DNA from: Capra hircus | Taxonomy: Eukaryota > Chordata > Mammalia > Artiodactyla > Bovidae | DNA: 64,000 nt | Assembly: GCF_001704415.2 (NCBI RefSeq) | Contig: NC_030826.1 | Location: 61,957,362 to 62,021,361, forward strand | Direction of reading: 5' to 3' | Shown here: piece after piece, positions 44,944-55,239 of the stretch | Layout: each line of letters opens with the position of its first letter | Numbering within the stretch: position 1 is the stretch's first letter | Program-made: the position numbers and the translations under genes | The notes under the pieces: model-generated | Databases searched by the model: none | The model's input: the letters and a program-made list of their open reading frames with translations, nothing else | Told to the model about the DNA's origin: nothing

Positions 44944-45514
44944 GACTTGACATTCCTGAATTCCGTTATATCCAGACCCGAATGTGCTAAACCCACGGAG
45001 CTGTGCGTCTTTGTCTCTTTAAGCCCCTAACTCATCTCAAGTCCTCGAGCAGGGCTTGGCTTGGAGGAGTGTGGTAGACAAGCATTATTTTTCTAGCAGA
45101 CCTGCTCAGTGCAGACGTAACATGAGCCACAATGATAAGTTAAATTATTCTAGTAGGCACATTTCAAAAAATAAGAAACCGGTACAATGTTAATATACCT
45201 CATTTAATCCAGTGCATTTAAAAACCTGTCGTTTCCTCGATGATCACTGTTAAGCTGTTAATGATGCTTCGCGTTCGTGTTTATGAGGCGTCTTTGAAAT
45301 CTGATGTGTATTTTTCACAGACATCACATGCGTCTCCTCTCAGACCACCCACACTGCAAGTGCCTCAGCATCAGGGACCCACAGCTCCCAAACTGGCCGG
45401 CACAGCCCCAGAGTCTGGATTCTTCAGACCCAAGTCAATAGGGCAAACAGAATGCTATTTTTCTTGGCCCTTCTCAGCTCAGGACATCAAGGGTAAAATC
45501 TGTAGGAAACCAAA
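44944..45514. other. Intronic stretch, nothing recognised
   Basis: AT-rich around 45,100-45,300. No supported feature. Confidence 0.4.
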
Positions 45515-45530
45515 TTTTTTTTTTTTTTTT
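45515..45530. repeat. Poly(T) tract
   Basis: About 16 T directly before the L1 fragment. Confidence 0.85.
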
Positions 45531-45532
45531 AA

Positions 45533-45655
45533 TTTGAAAGCAACCAAAATGTCCTTCAGCGGGTAACTGGATAAACTGTGGCCCATCCAGACGTGGATTA
45601 TTAGTGAGCGATAAAAAGAAAGAGCTCTCAAGTGGTGACAGAAAGAGCTGTCAGC
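45533..45655 (+). mobile_element. Old L1 LINE fragment
   Basis: CAACCAAAATGTCCTTCAGC, GGATAAACTGTGGCCCATCC and GTGAGCGATAAAAAGAAAG match the end of L1 ORF2. Confidence 0.82.
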
Positions 45656-46253
45656 CGTGAAAAGACAGGGAGGAGCCTACAGATGTGAGAGTCAGACCAT
45701 AGAGAAGGCTGAGCCCCGAGGAACTGCTGCTCTCCGATTGTGGTGCTGGAGAGGACTTGTGAGTCCCTCGGCCGACAACCGTCTTCTCTTGTGAGTGGGA
45801 GTCCACACTGTACCTGGCGTGTAACACGGGCAAAAGGCAAGCCTTTCTGCTGCCGTAGGTCAGTGTTGAGGAGGAAGGAGGCTGATGCTGAACTCCTGTC
45901 CTCACCCCCTCTGTGCAGTGCGAAAAATTCAGGATGCATGTGGGCAGCTCCTTTATCAGAATATGAAATGTCAGTTTTGAGCACGCAGGAGAGGGCACTG
46001 TGGTGACTAAAAGACCAGGTGGGCAGGACCTGGTGCAGCCTCAGGCCAGCTTCCAGAAAGGTCCAGAGTGGCTATGGCTGGGATGGCGCAGGAGGTTGAC
46101 CCCTGCTGGTGAGGTACCAGATTGAGGATGTGAAGAGAGGCCGCTGTTGGTCCCTGAGAGGGCAAAGGTCCTGCCAGGCCACCCGCAGCTCTGCCCCCGG
46201 GCTGCGCCTTACACCAGCTGTCTCCGTGCAGCTGCCAGGATGCTCTGGGGGTT
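45656..46253. other. Intronic stretch, nothing recognised
   Basis: Overlapping minus frames up to 118 codons show no domain. Confidence 0.4.
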
Positions 46254-46454
46254 CTGTGCTTAGTTGCCGAGTCGTGGCCGGCTGCAACCCCATGGACCGT
46301 AGCCTGCCAGGCTCCTCTGTCTGTGGGATTTTCCAGGCCAGAATACTGGAGTGGGTTCCCATGCCCTCCTCGAGGGGATCTTCCTGACCCAGGGACTGAA
46401 CCCAGGTCTCCCACATTGCTGGCGGATTCTTTACCAGCTGAGCCACCAGTTGGA
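46254..46454 (-). mobile_element. Bov-tA SINE
   Basis: Antisense copy; ends with head complement TACCAGCTGAGCCACCAGTT. Confidence 0.93.
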
Positions 46455-46916
46455 CCTGGCAGTTGATAGATTTTTGGTTCCTCCCCTTCCCCAGCCCAGG
46501 ACCTGACTGCCCCCTCTCGCTGCCCTGCCCTCTGTTCCTCACGGTTTCAGGGAAATGGAAAGTGGCTCCTCCGTAACAGCACATAAAGGGTGGGATCAAA
46601 GGTTTCCCCAGAACTAGACATGTGATACCTTGATGCCAAGGTACACCGTGAGTTGGAAAGTTTCAGTTTGATGTTCATCTCAGAAATATTTGAAACGCTT
46701 CATATCTTAGAAATGAGCATCAGATGGGAGGAAGCCCAAAGGTCTGAGTTCATGCCTTGATGGTGAGATAGCAGAGTCTTGTGAGCCAGTGGATGGGGAA
46801 GGTGAGAAGTGACGGGTCTCCGAGGACTGTTGTCTGTGTGTTTCCTGGAAAAAATTACCAATAGAACGTGCAAAAGCACTAAACGTGAAGGAAAAGGGCT
46901 GTATGTGAAAAGAGAA
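46455..46916. other. Intronic stretch, nothing recognised
   Basis: No supported feature. Confidence 0.4.
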
Positions 46917-47118
46917 GGGCTTTCCTGGTGGCTCAGAGGATAAAGAACCCGCCCGCTGTACAGGAGACCCGGGTCCAATCCCTGGGTCAGGAAGATCCCC
47001 TGAAGAAGGAAATGGCAGTCAGCTCCAGTATTCTTACCTGGGAAATCCATAGAGACAGGAGTCCATGGGGTCACTAAGAGTCAGTCACGATGGAGTGGCT
47101 AACACTTTCGCTCTCTTT
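46917..47118 (+). mobile_element. Bov-tA SINE
   Basis: Sense copy; GGGCTTTCCTGGTGGCTCAG to GGCTAACACTTTCGCTC. Confidence 0.93.
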
Positions 47119-47714
47119 CAGAAAATAGAAATGCAGTCTCCTTTTCCGTAGAGGTCAGCATTTTCCCCTCTGGGCTCCTGAGCTTTTTCTGGGCGATGCT
47201 GTTGAGTGTTGCAGGTGAAAAAGGAACCTGTGGTTTAAGGAACGGGAGTCTGGCTCTCACTCAGAACTGCACGTTTTTTGTGAGGGCATCAGAGACCAGG
47301 AAGGCTTGCCCTGCAGAAGTCTGATCATCTTTAACTTGGCCAGCCAGTCACTGCTCCCCGAGACGCAAGGCTTTTTGGAATAGCTTTTGGGAAGTTAATG
47401 AAGTAGGGATGTTTTTAAAATGAAATTTAAGAAATGGACTTTGAGATACACAAGGAGTTCCTTGTGGTACAAAATGACGTTATAATCTCTTCATTTTGAG
47501 ATGATTTAAAAATCATTTCCTTATGTTCTGTTGTCTAAACTTAGCAGCCAGGGAAATGAACACTTTTGTATGAAGTGGCAGAAGTGAGAACAAAGCTTTT
47601 CCTCCATCTTTGGGCTTCTGCTTCCATGTCGCAACAGGGCTTGTGCAAGGATATTTAAGTGAAAACATGGGGTCTTTGAGAGTTTTTTCTGTGTATGCTT
47701 AAGGTCAGCATGCT
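47119..47714. other. Intronic stretch, nothing recognised
   Basis: AT-rich from 47,380 to 47,540. No supported feature. Confidence 0.4.
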
Positions 47715-48550
47715 CATGGATGTGTCTTCAACTGCTGAGTGGGGCGAGAGGGAAGGTGGATGGTCTTTTTGTTAATTGAGGCTGGGACAATATAAAATCC
47801 ATCTATAAAAAGTGTCCCGCTCCACTGAGTCCCAGTGAACACAAAACCCAATTCCAGATAGATGGTAAGTTTAATCTTAAACCTGAAGGTTCTAGAAAAT
47901 GAAATGGCAGAGAAGAATACGTGTTTAAACAGAGGAGGGAACGCAGCAGCCAGAAAAAGGAGAAGATGGACATGCCGGAGCACATTGAGATCAACAGCTT
48001 CTCTTCATTAAGGCACTGAGAGAGGGGAGGGCAAGGCGGGGATGAGGGACGATGGTGCACTCACTGAAGGGCTTGCGTCCAGAACAAAAGAATTCCTGCA
48101 GAGCAGCCACGAGAAAGCAGTCCGTGGGAAAGCAGGCAGCGAACCTGCATACTTTGTACAGGAAGGAGCAAAATTGCACAATAAACAGGGGAAAATGTGA
48201 GACCTCAGTAGTCATCAGGGGAGTGGAAATCTGAAGCTGTAACAAGATAGCTGTACCTCTCATAAGAAAGAAAATAAAAAACACCCAGTCCCGGACTGGG
48301 GCAGCTGCTATGGAAACCCGTCAGTAGCAACCCTGGGACCCAGCAGTTCCACTTCGGGAGGCCTGCCCAGAGGAAACAGGCGCCCACCGGTCCCAAAAGC
48401 CAGGTGTTGGACACAGTGTCCTGAGCCGGAAACAGCCCAGCTGCTCCTCCCCGGCAGTGTCCCGTGTCTGCATTGCCCTGCAGCGCAGCCATGTGTAACG
48501 TTGTGTGAAAACCCTGCTGCGTGTGACAGAAATGTGGTTTTCTGGTTCCA
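47715..48550 (+). mobile_element. Old L1 LINE, ORF2 3' part, heavily decayed
   Basis: Collinear with L1 ORF2: AATTCCAGATAGATGGTAAG near 47,850, AAAGAATTCCTGCAGAGCAG near 48,086, TAGTCATCAGGGGAGTGG near 48,209, GACCCAGCAGTTCCACTTCG near 48,337. No open frame remains. Confidence 0.8.
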
Positions 48551-48561
48551 TATATGTTGTT

Positions 48562-48757
48562 TGCCTGGTCACTCAGGTGGCAAAGAACCTGCCTAGAATG
48601 CTGGAGACCTGGGTTCAGTCCCTGGGTGGGGAAGATTCCCTGGAGAAGAGCATGGCAACCCCCTCCAGTATTCTTGCCTGGAGAATCTCGTGGACAGAGG
48701 AGCCTGGCGGGCTGTAGTCCATGGGGCCCCAAAGAGCAACTAACACTTTCGCTTTTG
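48562..48757 (+). mobile_element. Bov-tA SINE
   Basis: Sense copy; CTGGTCACTCAGGTGGCAAA to CTAACACTTTCGCTTTTGC. It directly adjoins the mariner palindrome. Confidence 0.93.
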
Positions 48758-48760
48758 CAT

Positions 48761-48842
48761 GTTGGGTTGGCCTGAAAGTTTGTTCGGGATTTTCTATAAC
48801 AGCTTACAAACAAACAGAACAAATTTTTTGGCCAGCTCAATA
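48761..48842. mobile_element. Mariner-type palindromic MITE, possible mir-2284/2285-like hairpin
   Basis: The left arm (GTTGGGTTGGCCTGAAAGTT, continuing TGTTCGGGATTTTCTATAAC) is the inverted complement of the right arm (TTACAAACAAACAGAACAAA, continuing TTTTTTGGCCAGCTCAATA), roughly 75% paired over about 39 bases. Ruminant mariner palindromes of this kind gave rise to the cattle mir-2284/mir-2285 microRNA family, as I recall. Expression of this copy is unknown. Confidence 0.8.
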
Positions 48843-48934
48843 TATAAAGTTGAATAAAAGGCAAAACTCATCAATACTGCTTTTGGGGGAGGGTGGCTGC
48901 CTGGAAGAGGCCCTGGGGTTCTGACTGTTGGTCG

Positions 48935-49150
48935 GGCTGTGCACACACCAGGAGGGGCTCACAGGACAGGGTGTCGGGCTGTGCACACACCAGGAGGGGC
49001 TCCGGGTCGGGGCGGGCTGTGCACACTCCAGGAGGGGCTCACAGGACAGGGTGTCGGGCTGTGCACACACCAGGAGGGGCTCACGGGTCGGGGTGGGGTG
49101 TGATCACACCAGCAGGGGCTCCGGGACGGGGCGGGGCGTGGGGCGGGGCG
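48935..49150. repeat. Minisatellite, 38-42-base unit, about five copies
   Basis: GGCTGTGCACACACCAGGAG starts at 48,935, 48,977, 49,015 (one change) and 49,057, with a diverged unit from about 49,096. Units end either CACAGGACAGGGTGTCG or CCGGGTCGGGGCG, so two variants are interleaved. Confidence 0.95.
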
Positions 49151-50084
49151 TGTGCACGCGGCGAACGTGCTGTGCATGTTAACGGAGGTTTGTTTCAGCA
49201 TCGCCCTCACACTGGGGGCCTTGTGTTTGCCTCTGTTGTTGCGGAGTCTGACTCTGTGACTGGAGGCCCCTCTGTCCATGGACGACCCTGGAGTCGGTTG
49301 CCATTTTCCACGCCGGGGATCTTCCCGACCCAGACTTCCTTAGTGTCTCAGGAAAGAGAGCGAGATTGCGGCATTGCCGAAACACTCGGTCGAGAAAGAC
49401 CGCTCAGTTCTTCTTTCAGGCTCCCCGCCATCCTTTTCCATTTGGGGCCACATTTCTTCTTGTTAATAAAATTCTGCGCATGTCTTAATAGCGCCACTTG
49501 GTTGGAGCTGAGGACTTAGTTTCTAAAGCTTCCCACCAGATGGTGGGAACTGAATTTTCGCCACGACTGACATCCCACTGAAGCCAGCGGCATGGGCCCT
49601 GGGCTGGAAGCCGGGAGCCCTGGCCCTAGTTTCAGCCTCGGCCCTGCCGGGGAGGGGGCGCTCTCCCCGGTGCCCGCCCCCCACCGCCGACGGTGGCCGT
49701 CAAGCTGCCCGTGGCGTCGCGCCGTCTCTGAGGCTGCGGGGGCGAAGCGAGGGGCGCCCGCGCGGCTCCTAAACTGAGACGGTGGAGACAGGCGTCTGCT
49801 GCGCGGTCCACGCGTCCCGGGGCGCTGCTAGCCACACGCACGTGTTTCTGAAATTTCCTTTAACGGCTATAGACACATGAGGTGTGAAAACAAAAGCACA
49901 GTCAGAAACAGCCCGTGCCGCGGAGGAATTTTGGAGAAATTTTAGTGTGTAGAGTGCTCTTGTCCCTAGACCCTGTCCCATTGCAGATTGCGGGCACTCA
50001 TTTCTGTGTTTTCACGGTGTGGGCAGGCCACGCGCGGTGGCTGGATATACAGGGGAGGAGCGACTTCAGGAAATTTGGGGGCTC
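49151..50084. other. Intronic stretch with a CpG-rich centre
   Basis: A short BovB/SINE-like phrase (CTGTCCATGGACGACC, near 49,271) may be a small decayed piece. Otherwise only the CpG-rich block listed separately. Confidence 0.4.
49590..49850. promoter_or_regulatory. CpG-rich block, candidate small CpG island
   Basis: Dense CpG, such as GTGGCGTCGCGCCGTC at 49,711, GCGAAGCGAGGGGCGCCCGC at 49,743 and GTCCACGCGTCCCGGGGCGC at 49,806. No TATA or first exon is visible. Confidence 0.4.
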
Positions 50085-50440
50085 TTTTATATTTCTTTTC
50101 CTTTCTTTGGCCACACCTCACGGCTTACAGGATCTCAGTTTCTTTCCTGTGTGCCCGCTCAGGCACTTCAGTCGTGTCTGACTCCTTGCGACCCCAGGGA
50201 CTGTGGCCCGCCAGGCTCCTCTGTCCGTGGGATCCTCCAGGCAAGAGCGCTGGCGTGGGTCACCATGCTCTCTCCAGTGGAGACCCAGGGGTCGAGCCTG
50301 CGTCTCTTGCATGTCCTGCATTGTAGATGGACTCTTTACTGCGACACCTCCCGGGGAGCCCGCACTTTCTTGACCAGGGGTCAGACGTGGGCCTTGGCAG
50401 TGACCGTGCAGAGTCCTGGGCCACCCGGGAACTCCCTTTT
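50085..50440 (-). mobile_element. CHR-like SINE split by a Bov-tA
   Basis: Antisense body TTTGGCCACACCTCACGGCT, then AGGATCTCAGTTTCTT at 50,129-50,144. The rest resumes after the Bov-tA as CTTGACCAGGGGTCAGACG (50,370), ending GGGCCACCCGGGAACTCCC. TTTCTT appears on both sides of the insertion. Confidence 0.8.
50156..50362 (-). mobile_element. Bov-tA SINE inserted in the CHR-like SINE
   Basis: Antisense copy; CAGGCACTTCAGTCGTGTCT to CGACACCTCCCGGGGAGCCC. It must be younger than its host SINE. Confidence 0.92.
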
Positions 50441-50477
50441 TCTAAAGTAATTTTTGTCAGTATATATAGATATGTTT

Positions 50478-50803
50478 AGGACTTCCCAAGTTTGGGTGAA
50501 CTCCGGGAGCTGGTGATGGACAGGGAGCCCTGCCGTGCTGCAGTTCACGGGGTCGCAGAGAGTCGGACACGACTGCGCGACTGAACTGAACTGACTGAAC
50601 TGAAGGACTTCCCAGGTGGCTCAGCGGTGAAGAATCCACCTGCAGTGCAGGAGACACGGAAGACTCCGGCTCAAGCCTGGAGCAGGAAGATCCCCTGGAG
50701 GAGAGCGTGGCAACCCACTCCAGTGTTCTTGCCTGCAGACTCTCAGGCTCAGAGGAGCCTGGCAGGCTGCAGTCCATGGGGTCGCAGAGTCCGACACGAC
50801 TGC
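50478..50803 (+). mobile_element. Bov-tA SINE split near its 5' end by a BovB tail
   Basis: The SINE start AGGACTTCCCA lies at 50,478-50,488 and again at 50,604-50,614, where the element continues GGTGGCTCAGCGGTGAAGAA to GTCCGACACGACTGCACAC. The repeated 11 bases are the target-site duplication of the BovB insert. Confidence 0.92.
50489..50603 (+). mobile_element. BovB LINE, 115-base 3' end, inserted with target-site duplication
   Basis: GGTGAACTCCGGGAGCTGG to GACTGAACTGAACTGACTGA with the ACTGAA-type tail, flanked by AGGACTTCCCA on both sides. Complete in the sense that 5' truncation, tail and duplication are all visible. Confidence 0.95.
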
Positions 50804-50862
50804 ACACACACACACACACCCACACGCATGCACGCACACGCACACGCACACACACACACGGA
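50803..50862. repeat. (CA)n microsatellite
   Basis: Imperfect (CA)n with GCATGCACGC interruptions, growing from the Bov-tA tail. Confidence 0.92.
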
Positions 50863-52588
50863 TGTGTTTAATTTAATCATCTGCCTACTAACGAATCATT
50901 AAGCCACATTAGGGGAGAGGTTTCACACTGCATGATCGGTTTAACTCTTATCACCGATGCTTGGGATGTTCTTTTTGATGGAAGAAAAAGCTAATTTGGA
51001 ACCTTTAGTCAAATAAATTGATCAGAAGAAATATATCTAACTGAGGAGAAGAAAAGCCACAGCTTAATCAACTTCATTGTAATTGAACAACCTTCCTGAG
51101 TGAATTCTTTGAAAACTGTTGCTCTCAGAAAATAGACTGTTGATCCAGGCCAGGGGGTTAGAATTGTTGTTTAGCAGCAGACATATATTCCTGCAAATAA
51201 ACCCTTCTGCTGAACCTTTATATATATGACAGATAAAGGGAGGTCGCTGGGTTTGACGCAGGGAGTCAGGGGGTAGGTCTGTTTGACTGAGTGGAAAGCT
51301 GGGGCAGCCGTTTCTCCATGTTACGGCGTGGGGCCTGTCCATCCCGTGCACTGGGGCAAGGTGCCTGTGTCCGCAGGGAGCGGGCTCTTCAGCACTGATA
51401 GGGATGTAAGCCGGGGGAAGTCAGGGCCCGTGGTCCAGCCTTCTGTGATCCTGGACTCAGCTAAACCCCTAATACCTCTCGGTGTGATAGATTAACCTCC
51501 AGTTGAATTTATAGTTTTCAGAACAAACATGTGCTTCGAGTATCTTTGAAAAATATGAGTAATGACTCCAGGAAAACACCAAGCATGAAGCAAGTCTCTC
51601 GAAATTCTGACCTGAAGGGTAGCCTTTCCTCCTCACCATGCTAGAAGAGCTTTTGAGGACTGCTGGCTTTAAAAGGTACACAGTGGTTTTTCTGAGTTTG
51701 GGGAAAAGCCTGTTCTGTCTGCAGAGGAACTTTTCCATGAATCTCTCAAGACATTTTATAGGGAAACACTTGGCTTAAGAGTTGAACCAATGGTGTAACT
51801 GGGAGATGAGAAGGTCGTTAAAGCACCCACGGGCCAGCCTTCTTCCGAGGTGAGCTCACCAGTTGTCAGGTGGCGCCACAGCCCTGACATCAGCAGATGA
51901 GCCCTTGCTTCTGAAGTGCCCTGGCGCTATACGAGTGGAAGATGAGGCGTTTCGAACCAGTAAAGAGAGAACAAGCTTGGAATCTCAGGCTGCATCTCCA
52001 GCGCCCCCGAGAACTCCTGATCTTTTCCTTCTGCTGGAATTGGAGACACTTAGGTCATCCGTCTGTTAGAACAGAAAGAAAAAAGGAGCATCTAAATGCA
52101 ACCTTCTCTCCTCCCTCTCAGTCTGAAACGCGTCTTTTTTTTTTTTTGATGGTGCTCATTACAGAAAATTCTAACAATGTCACACGTGAAGAATAAATAA
52201 AAAGTAACTCAAACTTCAGGGGATGGGTTATTAGAAAAATGTTTATGAGCATTTATAACAAAAAAAAATAACTCTCCTCTTTGACTTTATGCTTTGCTAA
52301 TATTAGCCTCCTAGGCAGTATTTTTCATTTAAAAGGGCCGTGGTGCCCACCAGCACATACACCCCGCTCACAGAGGTATCCACCTTCTCAGAAGATGAAA
52401 TACCACGTGTCAGTAAACATGTAGAGAAACAGACTCGAGGGTAGGAGAGCGTGTGAAGCAAGACCCTCCTCATTAAACTAATGAAATCACAGTGCCCTGG
52501 GTCGATAGGGAGATGAAATACACCTTGCATCTTGTCCGTGGCCTGTGAGTTCACAATGCCTTTTTGGAGATGAATTTGGCAAAATGTA
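50863..52588. other. 1.7-kb intronic block with no recognised repeat
   Basis: Fairly AT-rich, CpG-poor unique sequence with an 11-base T-run near 52,137 and an A-run at 52,259. No exon is supported. A candidate for conserved non-coding sequence. Confidence 0.5.
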
Positions 52589-52795
52589 GGGGCTTCCTGC
52601 TGGCTCTGATGGTAAACACTCTGCCTGCACTGCAGAAGATAGGAGCTCCATCCCTGGGTTGGGAAGATCCCCTGGAGAAGGGAATGGCTACCCTACTGCC
52701 GTACTCTTGCCTGGAGAATCCTATGGACCGAGGAGCCTGGCGGGCCACAGTGCATAGGGTTGCAAAGAGTCAGCCACAACTGCATGCCCACAACA
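52589..52795 (+). mobile_element. Bov-tA SINE
   Basis: Sense copy; GGGGCTTCCTGCTGGCTCTG to CAACTGCATGCCCACAACAC. Confidence 0.93.
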
Positions 52796-52811
52796 CATCA
52801 TCCAATAGCTG

Positions 52812-53275
52812 AAAGTGAACATCGCTCAGTCGTGTCCGACTCTCTGTGACCCCATGGACTGCAGCACACCAGACCTCCCTGTCCATCACCAACTCCCAGA
52901 GTTCACCCAAACTCATGTCCATTGTGTCAGTGATGCCATCCAACCATCTCACCCTCTGTCGTCCCCTTCTCCTCCTGCCTTCAATCTTTCCCAGCATCAG
53001 GGTCTTTTCTAATGAGTCATTTCTTTGCATCAGGTGGCCAAAGTATTGGAGTTTCAGCTTCAGCATCAGTCCTTCCAATGAACATTCGGGACTGATTTCC
53101 TTTAGGATGGACTGGTTGGATCTCCTTGCAGTCCAAGGGACTCTCAAGAGTGTTCTCCAGCACCACAGTTCAAAAGCATCAATTCTTCAGCGCTCAGCTT
53201 CCTTTATGGTCCAACTCTCACATCCCTACATGACTACTGGAAAAACCATAGCTTTGTCTAGACAGACCTTTGTCC
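52812..53275 (-). mobile_element. BovB LINE 3'-end fragment, about 460 bases
   Basis: Antisense; ATCGCTCAGTCGTGTCCGAC through AGGTGGCCAAAGTATTGGAG to CTAGACAGACCTTTGTC. The minus-strand C-terminal frame stays open for about 125 codons. Head-to-tail inverted with the adjacent Bov-tA. Confidence 0.96.
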
Positions 53276-54009
53276 AAAGGTGGCTAGAAAGACTGTGTCA
53301 CAACACGGAAAATCACTCGCAGCCCAGTGTTGACGCTAGGACGCCAGTCTCGCGCGTCATTGCTGTGCCTGATAAAGGATGTTTGCATTGGGGGATGACT
53401 AGCATTCCTTTTCTGTTACAGCACCAGCTTCTGTGGTGACTGACAAGGTGCAAGACAGCTTGGATTCCAGCCTCATGAAGTTAATTTCAAGCATGAGAAA
53501 GACTTAAGCCCCTACTTACGATATCATTAAGATGAAGGAAGAGCTGGAGTGATTCAGGGCCACTCTCTAATTTGAAATAAAGGTCTTTCGAAGTGCCAAA
53601 GCCTGTGGCCCTTCACTCCTCATGTAATTTGCTCCCTATTGATTTTTGCAGGGTGCTTGAGAACCTTTTTCACGCTGAAATTTCATTTCTGCTGTTCACA
53701 GGACAAGGGAAATTTGATATCCATGTACAACTTGACCAGGCTCGAAATCTCATTTTATTTGATTGCCGAGCTTGTCGTGTACAAATGAGCAGATTGGGGC
53801 CTCAGGAGGGCAGGCAGGGGGGCTGGGCTGGGCTCCAGGCCTGGAGGTGGTCACGAAGTGGCGGGGGCGGGGAGGCGCCTTCCTGCTCTCATTTCTGTCC
53901 CCGCACACCTGGGGACTGTTCCTCTGCAGAGAGCAGTGGCTCGTGGTCTCGGCAGTCTGCAGTCAGAGGGTTTAACGGACAGTGAAAGACCCTTGGGCCC
54001 AGAGCACCC
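53276..54009. other. Intronic stretch without a recognised repeat
   Basis: An acceptor-like TTCTGCTGTTCACAG ends at 53,701, followed by an open frame, but no donor or known protein supports an exon. Confidence 0.45.
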
Positions 54010-54232
54010 GGCCATCAGCGTCCCAGAGACCGGGGTGGCTGGGGTGGCGGGGGGGGGGCCGGGGTGACCGGGGGGGCCGGGGTGGCAGGGGTGACCAGGG
54101 TGGCCGGGGTGACCGGGGGGGCGGGGGTGGCCGGGGCGGCGGGGGTGACCGGGGGGACCGGGGCGGCGGGGGTGACCGGGGGGGCCGGGGGGGCCGGGGC
54201 GGCAGGGGCGGCGGGGGCGGCTGGGGTGGGGG
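54010..54232 (+). repeat. G-rich minisatellite, strong G-quadruplex potential
   Basis: Degenerate units of GGGGTGACC, GGGGTGGCC and GGGGCGGC in about 220 bases, with many runs of four or more G on the + strand and almost none on the other. The translated frames (Gly/Ala-rich) are low-complexity artefacts. Confidence 0.95.
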
Positions 54233-55046
54233 TGGTTGCTTCTGCATCCTCGGCGCCATCATCAGGGCCTTTGTTGAATCCGGCTGGGTCAGCTTCACCA
54301 GAGTCTGAGCACCCTCGACGGCTGATGGAGACCCCATCCCCCACCACCCCCGTGATGTCCTGGCCTGCCTTCAGCGAGCATCCTGTTAGGTGGGTTCAGC
54401 CAAGCCCCACTCCCTCCTGTGTGATGGTCCTTCTTGGAAGTTTTCCATCCGTGACCCTCGCCTGCTCTTTGGCTGAGTCGCACTCCCCCTTGTTCAGAGT
54501 TGACCCGGGTCCCCACCCTCCTGCACAGCAGCGGCCCCGCCCACTGCCATGGCCCCGGGCGCCCACTGCCATGGCCCCGGGCGCCCGCTGTGCCAGTTCA
54601 AGTGTCATGAATGACTCTGAGCTTAGACCCTGAATGAAGTCAATTCCTTGTGGGGAACCCCGGTCTGAGATTAAAGCTAAAATTTCCATTTCCTTAATAG
54701 AAGACGGAGCAGCCTCACATCCTTGAGGAGCCAAAAGGTTTCCTGATGGCCGGCCAGTCCACCCCAGCCGTGTTCCCACTCTGATCGCTGGGACCGCAGG
54801 GCTCTGCTGTGCTCGGGGAGCCAGCAGGGTGGGATGGGCAGGGGCTGACCCTCCTGTCTCTCCCTGTGGGCCTTCGTACCCCGGTCGTGCGCAGAGACCA
54901 CAGGGCAGTGTGTGGTTTGGGACCCTCAGGGCTCCCTGCCTTCTCGGCCCCTCAAAGGTCTGAGAACAAACACATCAGCTTCTGCAGAGCCACATGTGCG
55001 ATGCCACCCACTTACATATATTTATATAAGCTTCCACTGACCTTCT
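54233..55046. other. Intronic stretch with a short tandem duplication
   Basis: CCCACTGCCATGGCCCCGGG occurs twice in a row (54,539 and 54,561). Otherwise nothing is recognised. Confidence 0.45.
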
Positions 55047-55239
55047 GGACTTCCCCGGTGGCTCAGCTGGTAAAGAATCCCCCTGCAATGCAGGAGACCT
55101 GGGTTCGATCCCTGGATTGGGATGATACCCTGGAGAAGGGAAAGGCTTCCCACTCCAGTATTCTGGCCTGGGGAATTCCATGGACTGTATAGTCCATAGG
55201 GTTGCAAAGAGTCGGACACAGCTGAGCAACTTTCGCTCC
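55047..55239 (+). mobile_element. BOV-A-type SINE monomer
   Basis: Sense; GGACTTCCCCGGTGGCTCAG with the BOV-A2-type GACTGTATAGTCCATAGGGT, end GAGCAACTTTCGCTC. Confidence 0.94.

Noticed and set aside
48935..49150. CRISPR-like array
   Set aside because: Direct repeats without unique spacers, in a mammalian intron: a minisatellite.
48928..49182. Cys-rich repeat protein (CTHQEGL units)
   Set aside because: It is the minisatellite read as codons; unit lengths of 38-42 bases do not keep one frame.
54064..54633. 189-codon + frame starting in Gly/Ala repeats
   Set aside because: Translation of the G-rich minisatellite; repeats read open in several frames at once.
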